DNA from: an uncultured Duncaniella sp.
GTDB taxonomy: Bacteria; Bacteroidota; Bacteroidia; Bacteroidales; Muribaculaceae
DNA length: 64,000 bases
Reading direction: 5' to 3'
Assembly (NCBI GenBank): GCA_910586305.1
Contig: CAJUGS010000013.1
Span: 8,224-72,223 of the forward strand
In this document: in pieces, positions 16,733 through 23,759 of the stretch
Position numbering within the stretch: the first letter of the stretch is position 1
How the letters are laid out: the number at the start of each line of letters is the position of its first letter
Notes under the pieces: model-generated
What the model was told of the DNA's origin: nothing
Database searches by the model: none
Seen by the model: the letters and a program-made list of their open reading frames with translations, nothing else
Translations under genes and position numbers: made by a program

Positions 16733-16768
16733 GACGGCGTGAGGGTTATTATACTTCCTCACGCCGTC
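16733..16768 (-). terminator. Terminator-like hairpin after the capsid operon
   Basis: A 12-bp perfect stem (GACGGCGTGAGG, 16733-16744, with CCTCACGCCGTC, 16757-16768) and a 12-nt loop, 86 bp beyond the stop of the 61-aa gene. No long T run follows, so termination is likely but not certain. Confidence 0.6.
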
Positions 16769-16853
16769 AATCCGCAAATAGGCTCAAAACAAAAGCACTC
16801 CGGGCGACTCTTAGGACTCAAACGCCAGCTCGCCATTCCCGGGTGCTTGTATA

Positions 16854-17039
16854 TCATATAAACGCACTGCGTTTCAAATAATTGTATAACGTTCGCTCCG
16901 CTATGCCGAATTGAGGATATATGTAACGCCGCCAAATGTCGCGGTTGCTTATGCCGCTTTTTACGTGTCGGTCATATATCTTATTCACCGCTTTTACTCT
17001 CGCGGCATAGGAATTGCCTTTGGGAATGGTTTTCGGCAT
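16854..17039 (-). CDS. Small phage-type helix-turn-helix protein, 61 aa
   Basis: This 61-aa basic protein is the last gene of the capsid operon, 38 bp after the capsid stop. Residues about 30-56 (SNRDIWRRYIYPQFGIAERT, then LYNYLKR) look like a helix-turn-helix with an aromatic insertion. It could be a small DNA-binding regulator of the island or a terminase-small-subunit-like remnant; the sequence alone does not decide. The start ATG is the only one available in a frame of this size, and the C-terminus ends right after the predicted recognition helix. Confidence 0.55.
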   Translation of the reverse strand: MPKTIPKGNSYAARVKAVNKIYDRHVKSGISNRDIWRRYIYPQFGIAERTLYNYLKRSAFI

Positions 17040-17077
17040 AGTAGAGCAATGGTCTTATTTGATTGGCATTATTGCGT

Positions 17078-17959
17078 TTATGCACTCTTTTCGGCACTGA
17101 CAATCGCGCCTATGCCCTTGCCACGGATAGGCAGCACAATGGAACGTTTGTCAAAGCCTACGATAGTAGCGCGTTCTTTCGGGTCATCATATGTGGCGTA
17201 CATATACATTTCGCCGTCAGCCTTGAACACCTCATCGGCGTAAAATGCCACGCTTGCAAAGCGTGTTGTTGCGTCTGCCGAATATGCGACCTTTACAAGT
17301 GCGCCGTCCTTGTCGGTCGTATATGTCGGCATTGTCGAACACGAGAAACAGCCGAACCCGGCAAACTTTGTCGGCTCGCCATCGGTGATGTTGGTCAAGT
17401 CCTTGAAAATTTTCAAATCCTCAAGCAACAGGTCGGAAACGTGTTTCGGGTGCAATACCAGATAACGGCGATCCATCGGAATGTCCGCATCATCGAAACG
17501 CTCCTTGAGCGCGAGTATGTCGGCGAAAGTAAGACGGTGACGGTTGCCGACAACTTCCCCGGTGGTGACTACAAGCGGCGTGTCGAACGTGTCGGACTGA
17601 GGTGCAATGGCGTGTGCCGCTTTCATCGTCACGGCCTTGCGTAATGTACTGCGGTGCTGACGGATAACGCTTTCAAGTTTGTCGTAGCTGTACTCGATAG
17701 CGTCCGGGCGGCGTACTATTGTGTTTTCTGTCTCGAACTTGTCAAGAGTGATTTCGTTGTCATCGTCATCGCGTCCGACAACTGTAATAGGGTATGTAGT
17801 GTTGTTAATCAACACCTTGGGGTCAATACCTGCCGAGGCAATGTGTATCTTGTCGTTTTCCACAAAGCCGTCATAGTTCACAAGTTTCTGCAAGAAACTG
17901 TCATCGGGATAAAATCCCTCCTTGATTTGGTTTAACCAAACTTCTTTGTTCAGTGCCAT
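17078..17959 (-). CDS. Phage major capsid protein (HK97-like)
   Basis: The 293-aa protein lies directly downstream (2-bp gap) of the prohead protease, the standard order in tailed phages. It starts MALNKEVWLNQIKEGFYPDD, has a central region (TFADILALKERFDDADIPMD) that resembles the capsid A-domain spine, then RRYLVLHPKHVSDLL, and a C-terminal domain rich in surface beta strands. I assign it as the coat protein from neighbourhood plus these family-like stretches, with no catalytic motif to check. The frame is intact and full length for a small coat protein. No portal, terminase, head-tail or tail gene is next to it, which is unusual. Confidence 0.72.
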   Translation of the reverse strand: MALNKEVWLNQIKEGFYPDDSFLQKLVNYDGFVENDKIHIASAGIDPKVLINNTTYPITVVGRDDDDNEITLDKFETENTIVRRPDAIEYSYDKLESVIRQHRSTLRKAVTMKAAHAIAPQSDTFDTPLVVTTGEVVGNRHRLTFADILALKERFDDADIPMDRRYLVLHPKHVSDLLLEDLKIFKDLTNITDGEPTKFAGFGCFSCSTMPTYTTDKDGALVKVAYSADATTRFASVAFYADEVFKADGEMYMYATYDDPKERATIVGFDKRSIVLPIRGKGIGAIVSAEKSA

Positions 17960-17961
17960 GT

Positions 17962-19041
17962 TTATTTGCGTTTTTGTTCGTTTTCAATAAGTTGCATATA
18001 TAAATCGGGGTGCGCGGCCAAATAGTCCGGCTCGTTACGGCGGTAGTAGTCCAAATCTTTTACTACTGCACCGCGTCCGCGTTCCTGCTCGACCAACCGC
18101 TTGTAAAGTGTCGGATTGTCGCGAAGTTCATCCGGGGCATATTTGCGGTACATTTCAAGCGTCCAACGGCTTTTGTCATCAGGCAGATTGATAACCTCCG
18201 AAAGTCTGACCGGGCCGTGCATGGAGTCCAGAACACCGCGAAGAACCTCGACACCGAGACGCTCGCCAATATGTCGGAACGTGGCACGCTCCATCGGCAT
18301 TACTTTGTTTTGGTTTTTATCCAACAGTCGCTCTATTTCAGCCTTTTGAGACTCCCTGCGACCCTTGCAATAACCGCGAAAAGCCTTTATGTTTCCTTTG
18401 GCCATAGCCATGAAACTTTTGCGGTCTGACGCTGATAAAAGGCCGTTATTGATTGCTTCCTCGACTTCCTTTTCAACGCTAGACGGCTCGTTTAACAGTG
18501 CTTTGATATGCTCGATAATGTCTTTGTCCGTCACTGTCTCCGACAGCCCCAAAACGTCAATTATGCGCGTTCTGAGTGTGCCGTCTGCATTGTCCTTGAT
18601 AGGCTCATCCTTTTGCAGTTCGGACAGCGTTCTAATGGGCTTCCAACCCTTTTTGAACAGCTTGACGGCATTCTCGTTTGCCGGAACGTCAACGATTGAT
18701 ATTTCAATCAAGTCACATTCCACGATTGTCTGCACTCCGTTGATTGTCTCGCATTTGCAGTTCTCTATGCCTATTGATGCACTGCGGAGAAAACCGCTTT
18801 CGACCTGATGCTTGACTTTTGCGCCCAGTTCGGTTGCATCGTCAAAAACGGCCTCGGCGGTCAGTTTGTCGCCCTCCTTGGTGATGTTTTCCCAGCGGCC
18901 TATAACGCCTTTGTCTCGGTCGTGCATATAAAGCATTATCGGGTTGCGCTGAAACCGGGCAATGTTAATGCCGGAAGTGAGAATAACGCTTCCGTAGCTG
19001 TTAAGTGTCTCGTCTGACACTGTGAATTTGCTGTTTGCCAT
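17962..19041 (-). CDS. HK97-family prohead protease with repeat-bearing C-terminal extension
   Basis: Residues about 15-135 form the caudovirus prohead protease domain, with the predicted catalytic His40 (LYMHDRD), a serine in SGFLRSASIG (Ser87 or Ser89), and the conserved ISIVDVPANENAV segment near 115-126. These proteases cut capsid and scaffold proteins during head maturation. The protein is 359 aa, longer than the roughly 200-aa core, so the C-terminal part may serve as scaffold. Its last 62 residues contain two copies of a 26-residue unit (298-323 and 333-358). It is the first gene of the minus-strand operon, controlled by a promoter abutting two operators. Confidence 0.85.
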   Translation of the reverse strand: MANSKFTVSDETLNSYGSVILTSGINIARFQRNPIMLYMHDRDKGVIGRWENITKEGDKLTAEAVFDDATELGAKVKHQVESGFLRSASIGIENCKCETINGVQTIVECDLIEISIVDVPANENAVKLFKKGWKPIRTLSELQKDEPIKDNADGTLRTRIIDVLGLSETVTDKDIIEHIKALLNEPSSVEKEVEEAINNGLLSASDRKSFMAMAKGNIKAFRGYCKGRRESQKAEIERLLDKNQNKVMPMERATFRHIGERLGVEVLRGVLDSMHGPVRLSEVINLPDDKSRWTLEMYRKYAPDELRDNPTLYKRLVEQERGRGAVVKDLDYYRRNEPDYLAAHPDLYMQLIENEQKRK

Positions 19042-19069
19042 ATTTTGCGGTTTATAATGTTTTGTTGCT

Positions 19070-19102
19070 CAAAATTATAACCTCTTATTGAAACAGCCCA
19101 AA
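19070..19102 (-). promoter_or_regulatory. Promoter of the protease-capsid operon
   Basis: Minus-strand TTTG (19102-19099), 21 nt, then TAATTTTG (19077-19070), about 29 bp before the protease ATG. The upstream box touches the first palindromic operator at 19103, so a bound repressor would block it. Confidence 0.65.
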
Positions 19103-19141
19103 AAGTGTGCAACGGTTGCACACTTCTATGCAATGATTGCA
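19103..19141. promoter_or_regulatory. Two tandem palindromic operators between divergent promoters
   Basis: Palindrome 1 (19103-19125) has arms AAGTGTGCAAC and GTTGCACACTT around a central G. Palindrome 2 (19129-19141) has arms TGCAAT and ATTGCA around a central G. Both share the core TGCAA-N3-TTGCA (one mismatch pair in the second). Their centres are 21 bp apart, two helical turns, so two dimers would bind the same DNA face. They sit exactly between the minus promoter of the protease and the plus promoter of the small-gene transcript. Confidence 0.7.
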
Positions 19142-19147
19142 CACTTT

Positions 19148-19181
19148 TTTGTGTGAAATCCTTGCAGACTTATTATTTTTG
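19148..19181 (+). promoter_or_regulatory. Promoter of the small-gene transcript of the island
   Basis: TTTG (19148-19151), 22 nt, then TATTTTTG (19174-19181). Transcription would start near 19188 and produce the structured leader at 19236-19388. Confidence 0.55.
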
Positions 19182-19235
19182 CCCTTGAAATTTTGGTATG
19201 TCGGAATAATTTAGTAATTTCGCATATCCTAAAAA

Positions 19236-19388
19236 ATTAAGAGTTATGAACCTCAACGACAAATTACCCAAAAGATATTTGCGGCCTATGGTGCGGAGCG
19301 CGGAAACGCCCCGGCGCTTGTTAACTCTTAATAGCGTAGGACACCTAAGGGCTGCATTTTTATTTAACCTCCTAAAAATTAAGAGTTA
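19236..19388 (+). promoter_or_regulatory. Leader RNA with two mutually exclusive 11-bp pairings
   Basis: The 11-nt sequence ATTAAGAGTTA occurs at 19236-19246 and again at 19378-19388. Its exact reverse complement TAACTCTTAAT lies between them at 19322-19332. The middle segment can pair with only one copy at a time. Pairing with the second copy covers the translation-initiation region of the 94-aa gene up to the A of its ATG (19388). Pairing with the first covers the start of the 52-aa leader frame. A GC-rich arm (AGCGC...GCGCT) lies between. This is the layout of an attenuator or riboregulator; no known class was recognised. Confidence 0.5.
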
Positions 19389-19404
19389 TGAACACAGTTT
19401 GTGA
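19246..19404 (+). CDS. Possible 52-aa leader peptide
   Basis: This ORF starts at an ATG preceded by the same leader sequence (ATTAAGAGTTATGAAC) as the 94-aa gene, and its end overlaps that gene by 17 bp in another frame. It encodes MNLNDKLPKRYLRPMVRSAE and continues as an unremarkable basic sequence. Translation would pass through the middle segment of the leader switch and would therefore control which hairpin forms. It may instead be a chance frame in a structured RNA. Nothing in the amino-acid sequence indicates a function of its own. Confidence 0.35.
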   Translation: MNLNDKLPKRYLRPMVRSAETPRRLLTLNSVGHLRAAFLFNLLKIKSYEHSL

Positions 19405-19672
19405 CCGTATGGCAAGCGTGGCGCAAAGTGCCAACCGCTACAATCTCGACGACCTTATTAAGGTCATGGTTGACTTCAACAACCCGGAAGAGATACGCAA
19501 CGACCTCCAGACAATCTACTTCCACGCAACCGAAGCACTTTTCGGTAATGATGGAGGATCCAACCTTACCGACCAACTCCACTGCGCTTTCATCACAATG
19601 CGCGAACTCATCGAGGCTTTGGCAACAGCTAACGACACAAAAGCCGCAAAGTTGTCGGTAACAATCAAATAA
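19388..19672 (+). CDS. Small acidic protein of the capsid island, 94 aa
   Basis: The 94-aa acidic helical protein (DDLIKVMVDFNNPEEIRNDL, then QTIYFHATEALF and FITMRELIEALA) has no signal peptide or membrane span. It begins at the ATG that closes the leader-RNA switch and is followed by a strong terminator hairpin. I do not recognise the family. Small helical proteins of this kind are common in Bacteroidetes phages and conjugative elements. By position it is the main product of the plus-strand transcript, divergent from protease and capsid and sharing their operators. Confidence 0.55.
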   Translation: MNTVCDRMASVAQSANRYNLDDLIKVMVDFNNPEEIRNDLQTIYFHATEALFGNDGGSNLTDQLHCAFITMRELIEALATANDTKAAKLSVTIK

Positions 19673-19692
19673 GCACATTCTCACTTATCCCG

Positions 19693-19733
19693 AAACCGCC
19701 CGGCGAAACGTCTCACCACCGGGCGGTTTTATT
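19693..19733 (+). terminator. Intrinsic terminator directly upstream of the 143-aa HTH gene
   Basis: An 11-bp perfect stem (AAACCGCCCGG 19693-19703, CCGGGCGGTTT 19719-19729) with a 15-nt loop, followed by TTATT. It ends a few bases before the ATG at 19737, so the HTH gene is reached only by read-through or from an unseen promoter. Confidence 0.75.
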
Positions 19734-19736
19734 CCA

Positions 19737-20168
19737 ATGACAGCCAAAGAACGCATCATCGAACAGTACCGCGTATTTACGCCGGAGGAAATCGCCGAAA
19801 ACATTGGCGTAAGCGTTTATTATGTCAACCGGGTAATAAAAGCCCATACAGCCAATTTAAGGCTGCCTCTGACGCTTAAAAATTATGTGGCGGCACATCA
19901 TCAAGGGATAACCAAGAAAAACGATTTGGCAGTATATTTCGGCGTTTCACGTTGGACAATTAACCGATTTGAGAGCAAACCCGAAATCAAAGAATACTTT
20001 GAAAGATATATGCGCTTCCGTGAGGATGGAATGTATCTGAAGAATTTGAGCCAGGAGTTATGCGGCATTCTGGAAATGCTTGAATTGTTCGAGCCGAAAT
20101 CAAGGACGGCCAAGGCTGTCAAAGCCATTCTCGACCAAATAAGACAATACGACAAAAAGGACAATTAA
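19737..20168 (+). CDS. Double helix-turn-helix protein of the capsid island
   Basis: This 143-aa protein has two predicted HTH units: TPEEIAENIGVSVYYVNRVI at about residues 15-34, and KKNDLAVYFGVSRWTINRFE at about 60-80. A helical C-terminus (ELCGILEMLELFEPKSRTAK) could dimerise. It may be the regulator that binds the TGCAA-N3-TTGCA operators or the GTGTAAAC array, or it could act as a small-terminase-like DNA-recognition subunit; these are inferences. The ATG sits only a few bases after a terminator hairpin, so expression probably depends on read-through and would be low. Confidence 0.6.
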   Translation: MTAKERIIEQYRVFTPEEIAENIGVSVYYVNRVIKAHTANLRLPLTLKNYVAAHHQGITKKNDLAVYFGVSRWTINRFESKPEIKEYFERYMRFREDGMYLKNLSQELCGILEMLELFEPKSRTAKAVKAILDQIRQYDKKDN

Positions 20169-20476
20169 CAATTAGGTCTAATCATCACTCAAATGTTAAA
20201 ATGTCACCCCAATTGTATCCCTTTGCTACATTTTAACATAAAACGAAACGTGCAAAATTTTCAAATTGCTATAAAACAATGAATTACAAAATTCAACAAC
20301 GCAAAAACACCAAATTTTTGTGCTACATTTGCCCGAATTGTTAAAATTTCGCATGTTACATTCAACCCTGCGTTAGAATGGCGTTATAATACATTTAGAC
20401 CAATCACCACCTTTACACACTATCGACGGCTTACAACAACTAAAATCGCACTATTTTAAGGCATCCCGTAAAGTAA
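20169..20476. other. AT-rich non-coding region with recurring short motifs
   Basis: No gene is visible on either strand. The stretch holds one of three copies of AAAACGAAACGT (20240-20251; the others are at 16289-16300 and 16478-16489). It also has repeated TGTTAAAATGT/TGCTACATTT-like motifs and the inverted pair GGTCTAA (20174-20180) / TTAGACC (20394-20400). It resembles a control or replication region more than decayed coding sequence. Confidence 0.4.
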
Positions 20477-20573
20477 GTGTAAACTTTTCAACACGTTAGA
20501 TTAACCCACGTGTAAACTTTTTACGCCCAAATGTAAACCAAATGTAAACCTATGTAAACTTTTTGGTGTAAAC
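20477..20573 (+). repeat. Iteron-like array of six TGTAAAC units, including the right inverted repeat
   Basis: TGTAAAC starts at 20478, 20511, 20532, 20543, 20553 and 20567, all in the same orientation, several extended to GTGTAAACTTTT. Distances are 33, 21, 11, 10 and 14 bp, close to multiples of a helical turn for most. The segment 20494-20521 is the inverted counterpart of 16311-16339. Arrays like this are typical of initiator or recombinase binding sites. Confidence 0.6.
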
Positions 20574-20661
20574 CTTTATCGACTTTTCGACCAATCAAAA
20601 CGCCCAAATTCAGCCTTTTACCGTGTTACACTCCGTTGCACGCTTCGTTTTGTGCCCCATA

Positions 20662-20690
20662 AAGAGAGTGAAACCGTGTTCCACTCTCTT
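20662..20690 (-). terminator. Probable terminator after glmM
   Basis: A 9-bp stem AAGAGAGTG / CACTCTCTT with an 11-nt loop, 29 bp beyond the glmM stop on the minus strand. The T run after it is weak, so confidence is moderate. Confidence 0.55.
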
Positions 20691-20718
20691 AAGTCAATCT
20701 AATTGGATTAAGATTCTC

Positions 20719-22107
20719 TTAAATCATTGACGCAATGACGCTCTTTATGCTTTCAGCGAGCTTATCAGCCTCAGCCATGGTGTGGGCCTCGCTGTATATG
20801 CGTATAATAGGCTCTGTGTTAGACTTTCGGAGATGTACCCACGAGTCTGCAAAATCGATCTTTACACCGTCAATATCGGTAATCTTCTCACCGGCAAATT
20901 TATTCTTGACAGCTTCAAGAATAGCGTCTACATCAATCTCTGGAGTAAGTTCAATCTTGTTTTTAGCGATCTCATAGGCAGGATATGTAGCTCGAAGCTC
21001 TGTCACCTTTTTCCCACTTTTTGCAAGAAGAGTGAGGAACAAGGCCACACCCACAAGTGCATCGCGACCATAGTGAGAAGCGGGATATATGACTCCTCCA
21101 TTGCCTTCACCGCCAATTACGGCACATGTCTCTTTCATCTTTGTGGTGACGTTTACCTCTCCTACAGCAGCAGCCTCATAGTGACAGCCGTGTTTTTCGG
21201 TAACATCGCGAAGCGCACGTGAAGAACTTAGATTACTTACAGTCGATCCGGGTGTGTGTGAAAGCACATAGTCGGCAATAGACACAAGGGTGTATTCCTC
21301 GACAAACATCTCACCGTTTTCCATGACAATAGCCAGACGGTCAACATCGGGATCAACCACAAATCCGACATCTGCCTTTCCATCGGCCATCAAGTCTGAT
21401 ATCTGTGTGAGATTCTGAGGTATCGGTTCGGGAGTATGGGCAAATCTGCCATTGGCCTCACAGTTGAGTTCAATGATGTTTCTCACACCAAGAGCACGCA
21501 GCAGCTGAGGAATGACAATACCTCCTACCGAGTTTACGGCATCAACCGCAACTGTGAAATCAGCCTTTGCAATCGCCTCGGTATCCACAAGATCAAGAGC
21601 AAGCACACTCTCGATATGACGGCGGTTGTATGTATCGTTAACATACACGTGGCCAAGCTCAGTGACAGGTGCGAATGTAATTTCATCCGACTCGGCTATA
21701 CGCAACACTTCCTTGCCCTGGGCATCGTTGAGAAACTCGCCATCAGAGTTGAGCAGTTTAAGAGCATTCCACTGCACCGGATTGTGGCTGGCGGTGAGTA
21801 TGATACCTCCTGCAGCCTTTTCGCCTGTGACGGCGATCTCTGTGGTGGGAGTGGATGCGAGGCCGATGTTCACCACGTCAAACCCCATGGCTGTGAGTGT
21901 GCCACACACAAGGCTCTCCACCATCTTGCCGGAGAGACGGGCATCACGTCCAACCACAATAACCCTGGCATCATCATCGGCCAGACTACGAGATATGAGA
22001 GTGGCATAAGCCGCTGTGAACTTCACTATATCAAGGGGCGAGAGTCCCTCGCCGGGGACACCTCCTATGGTGCCTCTGATTCCGGATATGGATTTGATTA
22101 ATGCCAT
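20719..22107 (-). CDS. glmM: Phosphoglucosamine mutase
   Basis: This enzyme converts glucosamine-6-phosphate to glucosamine-1-phosphate for UDP-GlcNAc and peptidoglycan synthesis. The 462-aa protein has the alpha-D-phosphohexomutase domains in order. The phosphorylated serine is Ser107 in LTASHNP, the metal loop is DPDVDR near 250, the sugar loop is GGEGNGGVIYP near 320, and the C-terminal phosphate site is RKSNTEPIIRIY. The start SISGIRGTIGG is typical of archaeal/Bacteroidota GlmM-like members, so some phosphomannomutase activity cannot be excluded. It is the third gene of a compact operon, 3 bp after the DUF4827 gene. Confidence 0.88.
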   Translation of the reverse strand: MALIKSISGIRGTIGGVPGEGLSPLDIVKFTAAYATLISRSLADDDARVIVVGRDARLSGKMVESLVCGTLTAMGFDVVNIGLASTPTTEIAVTGEKAAGGIILTASHNPVQWNALKLLNSDGEFLNDAQGKEVLRIAESDEITFAPVTELGHVYVNDTYNRRHIESVLALDLVDTEAIAKADFTVAVDAVNSVGGIVIPQLLRALGVRNIIELNCEANGRFAHTPEPIPQNLTQISDLMADGKADVGFVVDPDVDRLAIVMENGEMFVEEYTLVSIADYVLSHTPGSTVSNLSSSRALRDVTEKHGCHYEAAAVGEVNVTTKMKETCAVIGGEGNGGVIYPASHYGRDALVGVALFLTLLAKSGKKVTELRATYPAYEIAKNKIELTPEIDVDAILEAVKNKFAGEKITDIDGVKIDFADSWVHLRKSNTEPIIRIYSEAHTMAEADKLAESIKSVIASMI

Positions 22108-22110
22108 TGC

Positions 22111-22674
22111 TTATATGACTGGTTTATAATAAGAAATCGTGTAGAGATAGGGAACCACATAACTCATATCGGCTGTCGGTCCAGCCTGTGACTTTATGAC
22201 GAGATTCACTTTTGCGTTATAGCCGAGCAACTTCATAGGTATCTGTATGCCCGTACCATATTGTGTGGAGGTTTCCACATACTCATTACCGAACAGGAAG
22301 AACGTGGAACCTGAATTCATATTATCGGCATTGCCGCCACCGACGTTGTCACCGCCGACAACATAACCATTAAGATTATAGCGCATATATCGGAAGTACA
22401 CACGGTCGTTATACGACGGACGCTCGTCAGTTCCGGCGTCAAGTACCTGCATATACACATTGCCCTCATCCTCTACACAATAGTATGGAGCGTCCGGACC
22501 CACCTCAAACACAGTGTCTGAAGGGATATTGTCTACAAGCCTATGCTGTGACAGGAAATCATTGACGATGTGGTTCTCCTCTGTCAGGAGTTCCGAATAG
22601 CTCTTAGAGTCGCTACATGACGCAAGGCCAAGCATGACAGCTATAGAGACGAGTGGAAGAATGTATCTTTTCAT
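22111..22674 (-). CDS. DUF4827 lipoprotein (FKBP-like fold likely)
   Basis: This 187-aa lipoprotein (GLASCSDS; lipidated Cys20) resembles Bacteroidales DUF4827. Features include the EENHIVNDFLSQHRLVDNIP opening, a middle section GDNVGGGNADNMNSGSTFFL, and an ending VPYLYTISYYKPVI. The family is thought to adopt a peptidyl-prolyl-isomerase-like fold; enzyme activity is unproven. The gene overlaps the DHH phosphoesterase stop by 4 bp and is followed 3 bp later by glmM. The same trio order is, as far as I recall, conserved in Bacteroidales. Confidence 0.7.
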   Translation of the reverse strand: MKRYILPLVSIAVMLGLASCSDSKSYSELLTEENHIVNDFLSQHRLVDNIPSDTVFEVGPDAPYYCVEDEGNVYMQVLDAGTDERPSYNDRVYFRYMRYNLNGYVVGGDNVGGGNADNMNSGSTFFLFGNEYVETSTQYGTGIQIPMKLLGYNAKVNLVIKSQAGPTADMSYVVPYLYTISYYKPVI

Positions 22675-23720
22675 GAGAGATATTTATCGTAGTTTGGTAA
22701 GATTTCTAAAAAACGTGAGATGGCCTCATTGAGCGACCCGTTAAACTCCCCTCCGGCAGCATTTGCGTGACCGCCTCCACCAAAGCACTCCTCGCATATG
22801 CGACTCACTGAGAAGTCGCCCTTGGATCGCATGGATACCTTGACCAGCGTCGGTGAATCCTCACGCATAAACACCGACCATGTCACTTCCGGAATTGCCA
22901 AAGGACGATTTACAAGTCCCTCGGTATCTCCCTTGGAATAACCGAACTCCTTGAGTTCGGAAGAGCCGAGTGTGAGAAGTGCCACCTTGTGCTCGCGCAG
23001 AATCTGCATCTTATACTGGGCATAGCCTATGATACGGAGGCTCGTTTCAGATGATGTATCCATCACCAACTTGTAAAGATTGTCCTTGTCAATACCTTTA
23101 CGCATCAAATCATGTACAATCAGATAGAGATCTGAATCGTTGGAGTTATAGGAAAAGTTGCCTGTATCGGTCATCATTCCCGTATATATGCAGGCTGCCG
23201 ACGATCTACTGAGATACTTCACCCAGTAGGCCTGCCACAAGAATAGATAAAGAAGAGCGGAAGTAGAAGAAACTTCCGGATGAGATATTATAACATCCGC
23301 CTCAATCACAGGACTTAGATGATGGTCAATCACCACTCTCCTTGCCGATGCACCGCCAACTACAGGAGCCAGACGGTCAAGGCGGTTGAGATCGTTAAAA
23401 TCGAGACAAAAAATCAAATCGGCTCCTTCAACAAGCTCAATAGCACGGTTCTCGTCACGGGTAAGAGGCACAATGTCACGCACACCCGGAAGAAATTGAA
23501 GAGCCTTAGGAGGACAGTCGGCGGTGACCACGACCGCGTCCTTGCCAAGCGCCCTAAGCACAGAGCACAACGCTGTGGACGATCCGAGAGCATCACCGTC
23601 GGGAGAGACATGGCAGGTTATCACAATTCTTTGCGAGACAAGCACAAACTGCTTGACACGCTCCACACATTCGTGATCAATAACTGTGTTAAACCTGCTG
23701 GGTCGGGAAAATTTATTCAT
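22671..23720 (-). CDS. DHH-family phosphoesterase (NrnA-like oligoribonuclease / pAp phosphatase)
   Basis: The 349-aa protein has DHH-DHHA1 architecture. Metal-binding motifs are HVSPDGDALGSS at about residues 37-48, CLDFND near 107, VIDHHLS near 130, and a DTGNF motif near 185. The DHHA1 substrate-binding motif GGGGHANAAGG is near 317. Relatives degrade short RNA oligonucleotides and dephosphorylate pAp in the cytoplasm; which activity dominates here is not readable. It is the first gene of the operon with DUF4827 and glmM, with a -7-like element at 23741-23748. Confidence 0.85.
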   Translation of the reverse strand: MNKFSRPSRFNTVIDHECVERVKQFVLVSQRIVITCHVSPDGDALGSSTALCSVLRALGKDAVVVTADCPPKALQFLPGVRDIVPLTRDENRAIELVEGADLIFCLDFNDLNRLDRLAPVVGGASARRVVIDHHLSPVIEADVIISHPEVSSTSALLYLFLWQAYWVKYLSRSSAACIYTGMMTDTGNFSYNSNDSDLYLIVHDLMRKGIDKDNLYKLVMDTSSETSLRIIGYAQYKMQILREHKVALLTLGSSELKEFGYSKGDTEGLVNRPLAIPEVTWSVFMREDSPTLVKVSMRSKGDFSVSRICEECFGGGGHANAAGGEFNGSLNEAISRFLEILPNYDKYLS

Positions 23721-23740
23721 GTAATTGGCAATATCAACCG

Positions 23741-23748
23741 CAAAGTTA
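23741..23748 (-). promoter_or_regulatory. Probable -7 element (TAACTTTG) for the DHH-glmM operon
   Basis: TAACTTTG on the minus strand, 20 bp upstream of the ATG. No convincing TTTG box is present at the expected distance, so this rests on the -7 element alone. Confidence 0.4.
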
Positions 23749-23759
23749 CAAAAAAATTA

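Noticed and set aside
16554..20718. Reading the capsid island as a normal prophage remnant with hidden terminase, portal or integrase genes
   Set aside because: I looked on both strands for large frames with those motifs. Only protease, capsid and small proteins are present, and remaining gaps are under 1 kb without long frames.
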